A DNA stretch of 64,000 bases from CAYLUN01 sp964386865 (lineage in GTDB: Bacteria > Verrucomicrobiota > Kiritimatiellia > RFP12 > UBA1067): the NCBI GenBank assembly GCA_964386865.1, contig CAYLUN010000001.1, positions 1 through 64,000 of the forward strand, written 5' to 3'. Below the pieces are notes generated by a model, which was not told the origin of the DNA, did not search any database, and saw nothing but the letters and a program-made list of their open reading frames with translations. Positions 32,801 to 44,199 of this stretch are shown piece by piece. A program made the position numbers and the translations under genes. Numbering within the stretch: the stretch's first letter is position 1; each line of letters starts with the position of its first letter.

Positions 32801-33465
32801 ACATGATCCACGAGGTCGATCCCGCGATCCGCATCTACAGCAGCACGTGGCGCCACTGCCCGGAGTGGAACGGCTACCTCGATGTCTGGGGCGTCGGCCA
32901 CTACGGCTGCTTCCCTGTGAGCGAGATGCGGGCCCGCCGGGCGGCCGGCGAGCGCATCTGGTTCACGACCGACGGCCAGATGTGCACGGACACGCCCTTC
33001 TGCGCGGTCGAGCGCCTGCTGCCGCACTACTGCTTCAAATACGGCGCAGACGCCTACGAGTTCTGGGGCGTGAGCTGGCTCACCTACGACCCGTGGCAGT
33101 TCGGCTGGCACCGCTACATCCACCAGAGCAGCACGCCCGGCGAGTCCTACTACGTGCGCTACCCCAACGGCGACGGCTTTCTGCTCTATCCCGGCCGCCC
33201 CATCGGCGTCGACGGCCCGGTCACGACCGTGCGCCTCGAAGCCGCCCGCGACGGCGTGGAGGATTTCGACTATCTGAAGCTGCTGAAGACCTTTGCGGAC
33301 AAGACCGGCGACCAGGAGGCCCAGCGACTCCTCGCCGAGTTCAGCGCCCTGCTCGACATCCCCAACGCCGGCGGACGCTACTCCTCCAAGCTCCTCGCCG
33401 ACCCCTCGCGCCTGACAGCCCTCCGCCTCCGCGCCGGCGCGGCGCTAGAACGGCTCAGCCGGTAG
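29863..33465 (+). CDS. Large secreted GH123-like / DUF4091 protein
   Basis: A 1200-residue exported protein (signal: MSVSRIALISGLAVHATLAA). Residues 140-310 and 465-620 each hold a carbohydrate-binding-like jelly roll ('FTDLNGGFENGTPGQPAGWQ' and 'NLVKNPGFESGADAPDAWTR'). Residues 660-800 form a beta-sandwich ('FRETLPPAAPVPFAISLARN'), and 810-1160 the DUF4091 catalytic-type barrel ('DLRLNEHWLADGKA', 'LVLYISDEPFLTKRHIVDQM', 'DVWGVGHYGCFPVSEMRARR', 'YGADAYEFWGVSWLTYDPWQ'). DUF4091 is related to glycoside hydrolase family 123, whose active site is an adjacent Asp-Glu; 'SDEP' is the candidate. Likely role: extracellular hydrolysis of an N-acetylated or complex glycan. Substrate not determinable. 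Confidence 0.85.
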   Translation: MSVSRIALISGLAVHATLAADWHQSLWLGRGDVWRTRFPVTITNPSEAALEGVPVAVTVGDKPGQAPLAGASAEAVRVTDAAGRQLLYGLWAPGQSTLCTTGAVPIGATLVVPAVCAPKSATTYLVYVDNPHAWGLADFFDKRAFTDLNGGFENGTPGQPAGWQPGQTTPVHRLSWSDEKPFSGARCLKAEADPGATASWFGFSRNDFAVVPGATCTVRVRVRGQNVKGSAGWYVHVGDDRNSQRINTVARAGEGTFDWKEQVITFTVPEGATRLQTGSVLYGTGTTWYDGFALETDREPPRATARAGAAEHLKLSERGASAPWPADARSLWRRLLTGAASPVWRYRLPVRVANLRGEPADRVLASINLHSVTRGLTSPRLLLTLDGEPVEACRLGDRLLFTCSAAAHTVLTYYLYVADSGTPPVAPAAPSASALGSDIPSDQILASRVGDVDAHAFAALLNSPANLVKNPGFESGADAPDAWTRSGPEPDVAFALGTPGGFGTRHARLTVPATAKAAWRGWYQSVTVKPGHSYLFGAWLACEKLDGAANLHAHLRDATGAVVAGGFLSAGPSVSGDSPWTPLFNAVTAPQDATQLQLHLTMNDNGTLKHDGVFAAECLEASAGDPQTPALAAGAFEVWPVNPVVKVFRETLPPAAPVPFAISLARNEEEALQLALRAGRDIPDLRVEVDAPKDTGGRSLAGCSVGWVGYVPVDHPTAYYNLKTPAWELKFPTGAGASDGWSGWWPDPIKPTAAGSLAANQTQSVWLSFKAAAETPAGRYAGTLRLVANGRVLKTLPFTVTVWGFTLPQNPSCAAIYDLRLNEHWLADGKAADATRDRLMRFMADKKVCPDEVASEVRFARDAQGAVTCDLTAYDKAAQRYFDELKFPTSYTPHAFYLFGWEHPPKDILGEKPFEGEYPYTAADRTKLRPAYKAAYQACLRLYWEHMKAKGWSDRLVLYISDEPFLTKRHIVDQMKACCDMIHEVDPAIRIYSSTWRHCPEWNGYLDVWGVGHYGCFPVSEMRARRAAGERIWFTTDGQMCTDTPFCAVERLLPHYCFKYGADAYEFWGVSWLTYDPWQFGWHRYIHQSSTPGESYYVRYPNGDGFLLYPGRPIGVDGPVTTVRLEAARDGVEDFDYLKLLKTFADKTGDQEAQRLLAEFSALLDIPNAGGRYSSKLLADPSRLTALRLRAGAALERLSR

Positions 33466-33487
33466 GCCGCAGAGGTGTGGGCCTTGC

Positions 33488-34948
33488 TTAATGTGCGTCG
33501 TCGCCGCGCTTATCGAGGCGGCTGTGGCGGTGCCCGTAGAAGCCGTAAACGACGATGCCAACGGCCATCCAGATGACGAGCCGAATCCAGGTTCCGAGCG
33601 GCAAGGCCAGCATCTGAACGAGGGACAGCAGCGCGCCCAGAATGGGCACGACCGGAACCCAGGGCGTCCTGAACGGGCGAGGGTAGCCGGGCCGGGTGCG
33701 GCGCAGCACCAGGATGCCGACGCTCACCATCGTGAACGCCAGCAGGGCGCCGATCGACACGAGTTCGCCGATGAACCCGATCGGGAAGAGCCCCGCGATC
33801 ACCACAGCCACAGAGCCCGTCAGCAGGGTCGTCACATACGGCGTCCGCAGGCGCGGGTGAACGCGCGCAAAGACCGGCGGCAGAAGCCCGTCCTTTGACA
33901 TGGCGTAGAAGATGCGGGTCTGGCCCATCAGCAGCACCATGAGCACGGAACTCAGTCCGGCGATGGCTCCCGCCTTGACCAGCGGCCGCAGCCAGCTCAG
34001 GGCGGGGCCCGCCGCGTCAATCCCCACGGCAATCGGATCGGGCACGCCCAGCTTCGTATAATGCACCATCCCGGTCAGCACCAGCGCCACCGCCACGTAC
34101 AGCACGGCGCAGACCGCCAGCGACGCGAGAATGCCGATGGGCATGTCGCGCTGCGGGTTTCGCGACTCCTGGGCCGCCGTCGAGACGGCGTCGAAGCCGA
34201 TGTAGGCGAAGAACACCACGGCCGATCCGCGCAGCACCCCGCTCCAGCCGAACTGGCCGAACACGCCGGTGTTCTCCGGGATGAACGGGTGCCAGTTCGC
34301 CAGATGGACGAAGCCCGCGCAGCACCCGACGAACAGCAGGATCACCACCACTTTCACGGCGACGATCGCGTTGTTGAAGTTCGCCGATTCGCGGATGCCG
34401 ACGATGAGCAGCCCGATCATCACGGCCACGATGAACACCGCGGGCAGGTTCAGGATGCCGCCGGTGGCGTGCAGTCCTGTCGCGGGGTCATACGCCAGCG
34501 GCGCAGTCGCCAGCGACGCAGGCAGGGCCAGGCCGAAGTCCTTGAGGAAGCTGACGACGTAGGCCGACCAGCCCACGGCCACGGCCGACGCGCCGAACAG
34601 GTACTCGAGGATCAGGTCCCAGCCGATGATCCAGGCGAAGACCTCGCCCAGCGTGGCATAGGCGTACGTGTAGGCGCTGCCGGACGCGGGAATCATGGAC
34701 GCAAACTCCGCATAGCAGAGTCCCGCGAACACGCAGGCGATGCCGGAAAACACAAACGACAGCGAGATCGCCGGGCCCGCGTAGCTGGCGGCCGCCTGGC
34801 CGGTCAGAACGAAGATGCCTGCGCCAATCACGCAGCCAATCCCGAGCAGCGTCAAGTGCAGCGGCCCCAGCACCCGTTTGAGCTGCTGCCCCGTGGCCAG
34901 ATCCGAGAGCATGGCGTCACGCGATTTGGTTCTGAAGAAACGTTTCAT
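33488..34948 (-). CDS. APC-family amino acid permease (cationic-type)
   Basis: A 486-residue inner-membrane transporter with about 12 helices. Signatures of the CAT/YfnA branch: 'LTLLGIGCVIGAGIFVLTGQ', 'SFVFSGIACVFAGLCYAEFA', 'GSAYTYAYATLGEVFAWIIG', 'FFAYIGFDAVSTAAQESRNP' and 'RIFYAMSKDGLLPPVFARVH'. It imports amino acids with protons or by exchange; the substrate is unclear. The N-terminal 30 residues are basic and cytoplasmic. It converges with the GH123-like gene (22 bases between stops, no terminator seen) and follows uvrB on the same strand after 102 bases, probably with its own promoter. Confidence 0.92.
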   Translation of the reverse strand: MKRFFRTKSRDAMLSDLATGQQLKRVLGPLHLTLLGIGCVIGAGIFVLTGQAAASYAGPAISLSFVFSGIACVFAGLCYAEFASMIPASGSAYTYAYATLGEVFAWIIGWDLILEYLFGASAVAVGWSAYVVSFLKDFGLALPASLATAPLAYDPATGLHATGGILNLPAVFIVAVMIGLLIVGIRESANFNNAIVAVKVVVILLFVGCCAGFVHLANWHPFIPENTGVFGQFGWSGVLRGSAVVFFAYIGFDAVSTAAQESRNPQRDMPIGILASLAVCAVLYVAVALVLTGMVHYTKLGVPDPIAVGIDAAGPALSWLRPLVKAGAIAGLSSVLMVLLMGQTRIFYAMSKDGLLPPVFARVHPRLRTPYVTTLLTGSVAVVIAGLFPIGFIGELVSIGALLAFTMVSVGILVLRRTRPGYPRPFRTPWVPVVPILGALLSLVQMLALPLGTWIRLVIWMAVGIVVYGFYGHRHSRLDKRGDDAH

Positions 34949-35050
34949 CCGCTCACCCCTTCAACATGCGCGCTTGAGACAACTAAACTGGCGACCACTT
35001 TTTCATATTTCCGCGCTCAAATCAAGATTTCCCGCCGTCCGACAAGCCCC

Positions 35051-37105
<2,055 letters not shown>

Positions 37106-37182
37106 GTGGCCGTATTGTTCCACCTTCGCGCCGCGTTGTAAAGGCGCAGCGGAGGAATCGGCGCGCGCCCAACACTTTCGCA

Positions 37183-37211
37183 TTGCTGTGCCCCTCGATT
37201 TTCAATATGTT
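37183..37211 (+). promoter_or_regulatory. Predicted promoter of the aldolase gene
   Basis: TTGCTG (37183-37188), 17 bases and TATGTT (37206-37211). The start near 37218 would leave a leader of about 105 bases. Confidence 0.4.
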
Positions 37212-37322
37212 AAAAAATGTTGTCTGTTCAGAGGGAGGCAAGCCGCCTAAGCACATGCGCGTGTCCGTCTGGCGTCAACTTCGCTGACCGATCCTACCTG
37301 AGAGACCTAGAAGGAGCATTTC

Positions 37323-38105
37323 ATGTCACCTCTGACACCTGCAGCCGCCCGTGAGCGCCTCAAAAACGGCGGCGTGCTCACCGGCATTTTCTGCAAGACC
37401 ACCGCGCCCGAGTTCATTGAGGTCATCGGTCACGCGGGCTTCGACTTCTGCATCCTCGACCAAGAGCACGGCCCCGCGAACTTGGAGACGCTCCAGAATC
37501 TGATCCGCGCAGCAGAGGTGTCGGGGGTGCTCCCCATCGTGCGCACGCGCGACCGGATACCCGAAAGCGTCTCGCAGCCGCTCGACCTCGGCGCCGCAGG
37601 CGTGCAGGTGCCTCAGGTCGCCTCCAAGGCCGAAGCCGAGAGCGTGGTTGACGCCGCCAAGTTCGCGCCGCTCGGTCACCGCGGCGTCTGCCGTTTCGTC
37701 CGCGCCGCCCGCTTCTCCGCGCTGGACCGCTCCGCCTACTTTGCCTCGGCGAACGAGGCCCTCGTGATCCTCCAGCTTGAAGGCACACACCTGGCCGAGT
37801 ACGAGAAGGTCGCGGACACCCCCGGTGTGGACATCCTCTTCATCGGGCCCTACGATCTGTCGCAGGCGCTGGGCATTCCCGGCCAGATCGAGCACCCGCT
37901 CGTGTTGGAGGAGATGCAGAAGATCATCGCCGTCGCCCGTCGCAAAAGCAAGACCGTCGGCGTCTTTGCGGACTCCCTGACCCAGACCCAGCGCTGGATT
38001 CAGGCGGGCGTGCAGTACATCGCCTACTCCGTCGACGTGGGCCTCTTCTACAACGTCTGCCGCGAGACCGTAGCCGCCATCCGAGCCCAAGCCGGCACGA
38101 GCTGA
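37323..38105 (+). CDS. HpcH/HpaI-family aldolase
   Basis: A 260-residue class II aldolase of the HpcH/HpaI family, which splits 2-keto-3-deoxy acids (such as 2-keto-3-deoxy-L-rhamnonate or 4-hydroxy-2-oxoheptanedioate) into pyruvate and an aldehyde. Signatures: 'FDFCILDQEHGPANLETLQN', 'DLGAAGVQVPQVASKAEAES', 'HRGVCRFVRAARF', metal ligand Glu in 'LQLEG' and Asp in 'DILFIGPYDLSQALG'. AAGGAG seven bases before the ATG sets the start. The following oxidoreductase and PmoA genes suggest a sugar-acid pathway, but the spacing (122 bases) allows separate transcription. Exact substrate unknown. Confidence 0.88.
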   Translation: MSPLTPAAARERLKNGGVLTGIFCKTTAPEFIEVIGHAGFDFCILDQEHGPANLETLQNLIRAAEVSGVLPIVRTRDRIPESVSQPLDLGAAGVQVPQVASKAEAESVVDAAKFAPLGHRGVCRFVRAARFSALDRSAYFASANEALVILQLEGTHLAEYEKVADTPGVDILFIGPYDLSQALGIPGQIEHPLVLEEMQKIIAVARRKSKTVGVFADSLTQTQRWIQAGVQYIAYSVDVGLFYNVCRETVAAIRAQAGTS

Positions 38106-38227
38106 CGCCTCGCGTTCACCAGCACCTGAGCCCCGTCCCATGCGGAAAAACGTGGCCTCGCTTTTGCGGTCTGTGTTACAGTATGGCCAATCCTGAACGT
38201 GGGGGAGTACAGCAAAAGGAGCGTGCG

Positions 38228-39592
38228 ATGAACAGACGGCGGTTTCTCGCGGCCACGGCCGCGGCGGGTGCTTTCAACCTCATCCCGGGGTGCGCGATGA
38301 GGACGGCGCGCGTCTCGCCCAACAGCAAGGTGGCGCACGCCTGTATCGGCGTAGGCGGCATGATGGGCTCGACCGACCTCGGCAACTTCAAGTCCCACGC
38401 GCGCACCGATATCGCGGCCATCTGCGATGTCGACAAAGCCATGCTGGAAAAGGCCGCGGCCGTCGTGCCGAACGCGCGGCGGTACACCGACTGGCGCGAG
38501 ATGTTGGCCAAGGAGGGCGACCGCATCGACTCCGTGAGCGCCACCGTGCCGGACCACATGCACGCCCTGATCGCGCTCTCGGCGCTCCGCGCCGGCAAGC
38601 ACGTCTACTGCCAGAAGCCGCTCTGCCACGACGTGGCTGAGTGCCGCGCGCTGGCCCAGGCAGCCAAGCGCTCCGGCCTCGTCACCCAGCTCGGCACGCA
38701 GTTCGCCTCGGGCGCAGGCGACCTCATGGGCGCCGAACTCCTGCGCCAGGGCGCGGTCGGCGCGGTCAAGAAGGTCATCCTCTGCTCCAACCGCCCCGGC
38801 GCCATCGACGCCTACCGCCTCGTCGGCCCGCGTCCGGCCAAGGGCGAACCCGCGCCCGCCACGATGGCGTGGGACCTCTGGCTCGGCACCGCGCCGGCGC
38901 GCGACTTCGCCCCCGAGATCTACCACCCCTCCAAGTGGCGCGCGTGGCAGGACTTCGGCACGGGCTGGTCCGGAGACATCGGCTGCCACATCTTCGACGC
39001 GGTCTGGAAGGGCCTTGGGCTCACGGCTCCGCTCTCCGTATCCGCCGAGGTTCAGGACACCTGGAAGGCCTCGCCCGCGCGCCGCGGCGACACCTGGCCG
39101 CAGAGCGACCACATCACGTGGGTCTTCCCCGGCTGCGCGAAGAGCGGCGGCCGGGCGTTCACGGTCGAGTGGTTCGACGGGCTGATCTTCCCGCCCGAGG
39201 AGGCGCAGGCCCTGTCACGCGAGGCAGGCTTCGCCGAATACCCCGCCGAGTCCTCGCTGGTCATCGGCACCGAGGGCGCCCTGCTGCTGCCGCACCAGGC
39301 CGGCCCCGTATTGATACCGAAAGCGAAATTTGCCGCCTTCCCGAAACCTAAAGTCGCTGCGGGGAACCACTACCACCACTTCCTCGACGCCATCCTCGGA
39401 GGCGAGATGACCGCGTCGAACTTCGTGCAGACCGGCCCCATGGCCGAGGCGATCCTGCTCGGCACGGTCGCCATCCGCGTTCCTGACACCGTGCTGAAGT
39501 GGGATGCGAAGGCGCTGCGCATCACCAACTCCGACGCAGCCGACCAGCTGCTGCGCCGCACCTACCGCTCAGGCTGGGAACTGCCCGCGTAG
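38228..39592 (+). CDS. Gfo/Idh/MocA oxidoreductase, exported
   Basis: The 454-residue protein begins with a Tat-type signal (MNRRRFLAATAAAGAFNLIP) ending at a Cys (GCAM), so it may be a lipoprotein. AAGGAG seven bases before the ATG at 38228 selects this start. The Rossmann NAD(P) domain follows ('ACIGVGGMMGSTDL', 'AAICDVDKAML', 'CQKPLCHDVAECRAL'), then the alpha/beta sugar domain ('SGDIGCHIFDAVWKGL'). 'CQKPL' matches the EKP motif region with Gln for Glu. PVC bacteria have many exported members of this family, probably redox-modifying sugars in the periplasm with a bound cofactor. A PmoA-family gene follows after 36 bases. Confidence 0.88.
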   Translation: MNRRRFLAATAAAGAFNLIPGCAMRTARVSPNSKVAHACIGVGGMMGSTDLGNFKSHARTDIAAICDVDKAMLEKAAAVVPNARRYTDWREMLAKEGDRIDSVSATVPDHMHALIALSALRAGKHVYCQKPLCHDVAECRALAQAAKRSGLVTQLGTQFASGAGDLMGAELLRQGAVGAVKKVILCSNRPGAIDAYRLVGPRPAKGEPAPATMAWDLWLGTAPARDFAPEIYHPSKWRAWQDFGTGWSGDIGCHIFDAVWKGLGLTAPLSVSAEVQDTWKASPARRGDTWPQSDHITWVFPGCAKSGGRAFTVEWFDGLIFPPEEAQALSREAGFAEYPAESSLVIGTEGALLLPHQAGPVLIPKAKFAAFPKPKVAAGNHYHHFLDAILGGEMTASNFVQTGPMAEAILLGTVAIRVPDTVLKWDAKALRITNSDAADQLLRRTYRSGWELPA

Positions 39593-39628
39593 GCGGGGGG
39601 ACAATTGACGCGCGCTCAGGAGAAAACC

Positions 39629-40654
39629 ATGACGAACACTCAGTTACAGGGAGCTGTCAGACACCTCGTGATCGGGCTCGGCCTCGCGCTTGCAGCCTCC
39701 GCGGCCCGCGCCGAAGACGCCAAGCCCTTCGCCTTCTGCCTGAAGGCCGGCGAGACGCTGGATGTGACGGAGGGCGGCAGAATTGTCGGGCGCTACATGA
39801 TCGGCTATGACAAATCGTCACCCGCCAGGCTGCACGAGACTTACAAGCCCTATCTGCACGTGTTCGACGCGGAAGGCAAGGCCCCGATCACAAAGGGCCC
39901 CGGCGGCGAGTACACGCACCACCGCGGCATCTACATCGGCTGGAACAAGATCGGCTACAACGGCAAGAGCTACGACCGCTGGCACATGAAGGGCGGCGAG
40001 CAGGTCGTGCAAGGTGAGCCCGCGACCCGCGCAGATGCGGACTCCGCGACCGTCACCTCCACGGTCAACTGGAACGACGAAGCCGGCAAGCCCCTCATCG
40101 TCGAGGCGCGCACCCTGACTTTCCGCCGCGCGCCCGCGCCGGCTTACGCGCTGATCGACTTCCAATCCGAGCTCCAGGCGCCGAATGGCGAGGTCAAGCT
40201 CGATGGCGACCCCGAGCACGCAGGCATCCACTTCCGCCCAGCCAACGAGGTCGACAAGGCCAAGACAGCCTACGTTTACGCGGGCGCCAACGTGGATCCG
40301 CACAAGGCTACGGATCTCGCGTGGATCGGCGAGACCTTCGTTCTGGGCGGCACGAGCTACAGCGTGGTGCAGATCAACCACCCGGACAACCCGAAAGAGA
40401 CGCGCGTCTCGGCCTACCGCAACTACGGGCGCTTCGGCATGTTCCCGACCGCAACCCTTAAGTCCGGCGAAACCCGCGCGTTCCGGTACCGCTTCCTCGT
40501 GGCCGAGGGCTCGATGCCCTCCGCCGACGTGATCCAAGCCGCCTGTAACGCCTATACCGGCAAGTCCGACCCGGTTCCGGCCGTGACGGTGAAACCGGCG
40601 GAGCAGCCCGCGCCGCCCAAGGCGAAAGAGTCGAAGAAAACCGGCAACAACTGA
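39629..40654 (+). CDS. PmoA-family (DUF6807) secreted protein
   Basis: The 341-residue protein has a signal peptide (residues 8-30, '...GLGLALAASAARAED'). The body has the 'methane oxygenase PmoA' (DUF6807) pattern: 'YKPYLHVFDAEGKAPITKGP', 'EYTHHRGIYIGWNKIGYNGK', 'HAGIHFRPANE' and 'RNYGRFGMFPTATLK'. Despite the name, the family is unrelated in function to methane monooxygenase; it is found beside Gfo/Idh/MocA genes in PVC bacteria and Bacteroidetes and is presumed to act on sugars. AGGAG seven bases before the ATG selects 39629 over an in-frame TTG at 39605. A Lys/Pro-rich tail closes the protein. Confidence 0.82.
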   Translation: MTNTQLQGAVRHLVIGLGLALAASAARAEDAKPFAFCLKAGETLDVTEGGRIVGRYMIGYDKSSPARLHETYKPYLHVFDAEGKAPITKGPGGEYTHHRGIYIGWNKIGYNGKSYDRWHMKGGEQVVQGEPATRADADSATVTSTVNWNDEAGKPLIVEARTLTFRRAPAPAYALIDFQSELQAPNGEVKLDGDPEHAGIHFRPANEVDKAKTAYVYAGANVDPHKATDLAWIGETFVLGGTSYSVVQINHPDNPKETRVSAYRNYGRFGMFPTATLKSGETRAFRYRFLVAEGSMPSADVIQAACNAYTGKSDPVPAVTVKPAEQPAPPKAKESKKTGNN

Positions 40655-40671
40655 TCGTTCAGGAGATAACT

Positions 40672-42096
40672 ATGACCCGCACAACCGCAACCTCTCGGCG
40701 CTCATTCCTCAAGCACTCGGCGGCCCTGTCCGCCTTGACCGCCTTCCCCTTCATCCGCGTCTCCGCGCAAGGCGCGGCCACGCCGAATGAAAAAGTCAAC
40801 GTGGCCTGCTGCGGCATCGGCAATCGCGGCGCGGATGTGATCAACGGCCTCGTCTCGACCGGCCTCTGCAACGTGGTCGCGCTGTGCGACACGGACATGG
40901 GCGCCAAGCACACCGAGAAGATGCTGAAGAAGTTTCCCGACGTTCCGCGCTTCCAGGATTTCCGCCAGATGCTGGACAAGATGGGCGGCACGATCGACGC
41001 GGTCACGGCTGGCGTCCCGGACTTCTCCCACTTCCCGATCGCGATGATGGCGATGGGCCTGGGCAAGCACATCTACGTCGAGAAGCCCATGGCCCACACC
41101 TTCCAAGAGATCGACCTGATGATGCAGGCCGAGAAGAAGAACAAGGTCGCCACGCAGATGGGCAACCAAGGCCACTCCGACGGCAACTATTTCCAGTTCA
41201 AGGCCTGGGTTGACGCCGGCATCATTAAGAACGTCCATAAGGTTGTGTGCCACATGAACGGCGCGCGCCGCTGGCACAAGTGGAACGGCCAGGTCGCGGG
41301 CCTGCCTGCGGCGCAGCCGGTGCCTTCGACGCTGGACTGGGACACCTGGCTGTCGCAGGTGCCGTTCCACGACTACAACAAAGACTACATCAACGGCGAC
41401 TGGCGCTGTTGGTACGACTTCGGAAACGGCGCGCTGGGCGACTGGGGCGCGCACATCATGGACACCGCGCATCAGTTCCTGAAGCTCGGATTGCCGTCCG
41501 AAGTCGGCGCGGTCAAGCTCGAAGGCCACAACCCCTACGTCTTCCCGATGGCCTCCACGCTCTCCTTCAAATTCGCCGCGCGCGGCGAGGGCCTGCCCGC
41601 CTGCGAGGTCTTCTGGTATGACGGCGCGAAAAACTTCCCGGAGCTGCCCAAAGGCTACGGCAAGTCCGTTGTGGCCGACGACATCCCGCCCCCCGGAGGC
41701 GGCGCGAAAGTGGCTGACAAACTCGGGCCCGGCAAGGAGATCTACACCGACGACCTGGTCTTCAAAGGCGGCTCGCATGGCAGTCAGCTTTCGATCGTCC
41801 CGGAGGAGCGGGCCAAGGCGATGGCGAGCAAGCTGCCTTCCGTCCCCAAGAGCCCCTCGAACCACTTCAAGAACTTCCTGCTCGCGTGCAAAGGCCAGGA
41901 GTCCTGCCGCTCGGCCTTCGAAGTGGCCGGGCCGCTCTGTCAGACCATGGCGCTCGGCATCCTCGCGCAGCGGCTCAACGCGCCGAAGCTGGTCTTCGAC
42001 CCCGCCACACGGCAGATCACCAATGACAAGGTCGCCAACGCCCTGCTCGTGGGCCAGCCCCCGCGCAAAGGCTGGGAGCAGTTTTACAAGGTGTGA
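40672..42096 (+). CDS. Gfo/Idh/MocA oxidoreductase, Tat-exported
   Basis: The 474-residue protein starts with a twin-arginine signal ('ATSRRSFLKHSAALSALTAF'). The NAD(P)-binding domain shows 'ACCGIGNRGADVINGL', 'VVALCDTDMG' and the classic 'YVEKPMAHTFQEIDLM'; the C-terminal domain has 'DWGAHIMDTAHQFLKLGLPS' with the conserved His. This subtype (with 'GNQGHSDGNYFQFKAWVDAG') is common in PVC and Bacteroidetes polysaccharide-use loci. It is 17 bases after the PmoA-family gene (AGGAG-like SD), so the three genes 38228-42096 form one unit. It is paralogous to, but quite different from, the first oxidoreductase. Confidence 0.92.
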   Translation: MTRTTATSRRSFLKHSAALSALTAFPFIRVSAQGAATPNEKVNVACCGIGNRGADVINGLVSTGLCNVVALCDTDMGAKHTEKMLKKFPDVPRFQDFRQMLDKMGGTIDAVTAGVPDFSHFPIAMMAMGLGKHIYVEKPMAHTFQEIDLMMQAEKKNKVATQMGNQGHSDGNYFQFKAWVDAGIIKNVHKVVCHMNGARRWHKWNGQVAGLPAAQPVPSTLDWDTWLSQVPFHDYNKDYINGDWRCWYDFGNGALGDWGAHIMDTAHQFLKLGLPSEVGAVKLEGHNPYVFPMASTLSFKFAARGEGLPACEVFWYDGAKNFPELPKGYGKSVVADDIPPPGGGAKVADKLGPGKEIYTDDLVFKGGSHGSQLSIVPEERAKAMASKLPSVPKSPSNHFKNFLLACKGQESCRSAFEVAGPLCQTMALGILAQRLNAPKLVFDPATRQITNDKVANALLVGQPPRKGWEQFYKV

Positions 42097-42097
42097 G

Positions 42098-42133
42098 AAA
42101 AAAAGGGCGGGCGCCGAAGCGCCCGCCCTTTTT
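42098..42133. terminator. Bidirectional rho-independent terminator
   Basis: A 10-bp GC stem (42105-42114 with 42119-42128), loop CGAA, flanked by A7 on one side and T5 on the other. It serves both the oxidoreductase operon (plus) and groEL (minus). Confidence 0.92.
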
Positions 42134-42157
42134 GCTGTCAAGCGACCCGAAGGTCTC

Positions 42158-43789
<1,632 letters not shown>

Positions 43790-43822
43790 TTTCGTTTACT
43801 CCGTACGCGTTAGGGGTTCTGG

Positions 43823-44110
43823 TTATTCGATCACGCCGAGCAGGTCCTCTTCGCGGACGAGCTGCAAGGTCTTGTCGTTGATCTTGACTTCGGTGCCGCC
43901 GTACTTGGGCAGCAGAACCTTGTCGCCGACCTTGACGTCGAACGGGATCTCCTTGCCGTCGTCATCGCGCTTCTTGCCAATGGCGACAACCTTGCCTTCC
44001 ATCGGCTTCTCTTTGGCGGCGTCGGGAATAATGATGCCGCCCTTATTCTGCTCTTTCACGTCAATGGGCTCGACCAACACGCGGTCGCCGAGCGGACGAA
44101 TCTTCGCCAT
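43823..44110 (-). CDS. groS: Co-chaperonin GroES
   Basis: The 95-residue lid protein of GroEL, with 'IRPLGDRVLVEPID' at the start, the mobile loop 'EQNKGGIIIPDAAKEKP' and 'VGDKVLLPKYGGTEVKINDK'. AAAGGAG lies about 8 bases upstream. It sits between dnaK (89 bases upstream) and groEL, so the three major chaperone genes run in series. Confidence 0.97.
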   Translation of the reverse strand: MAKIRPLGDRVLVEPIDVKEQNKGGIIIPDAAKEKPMEGKVVAIGKKRDDDGKEIPFDVKVGDKVLLPKYGGTEVKINDKTLQLVREEDLLGVIE

Positions 44111-44199
44111 GTTTGCTCTCCTTTTGTTGTGTTAAGTACCGGGCGGGCACGAAGCCCCGCCCCGACAATCATTCAAGCCGCGCACCCGCGCAGCCGAAA
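44111..44199 (-). promoter_or_regulatory. dnaK-groES spacer with a GC hairpin
   Basis: On the minus strand GGGCGGG and CCCGCCC form a 7-bp stem 30-50 bases upstream of groES. No T-run follows, so this is not a standard terminator; it could act as a processing site or partial attenuator between dnaK and groES. Confidence 0.3.
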
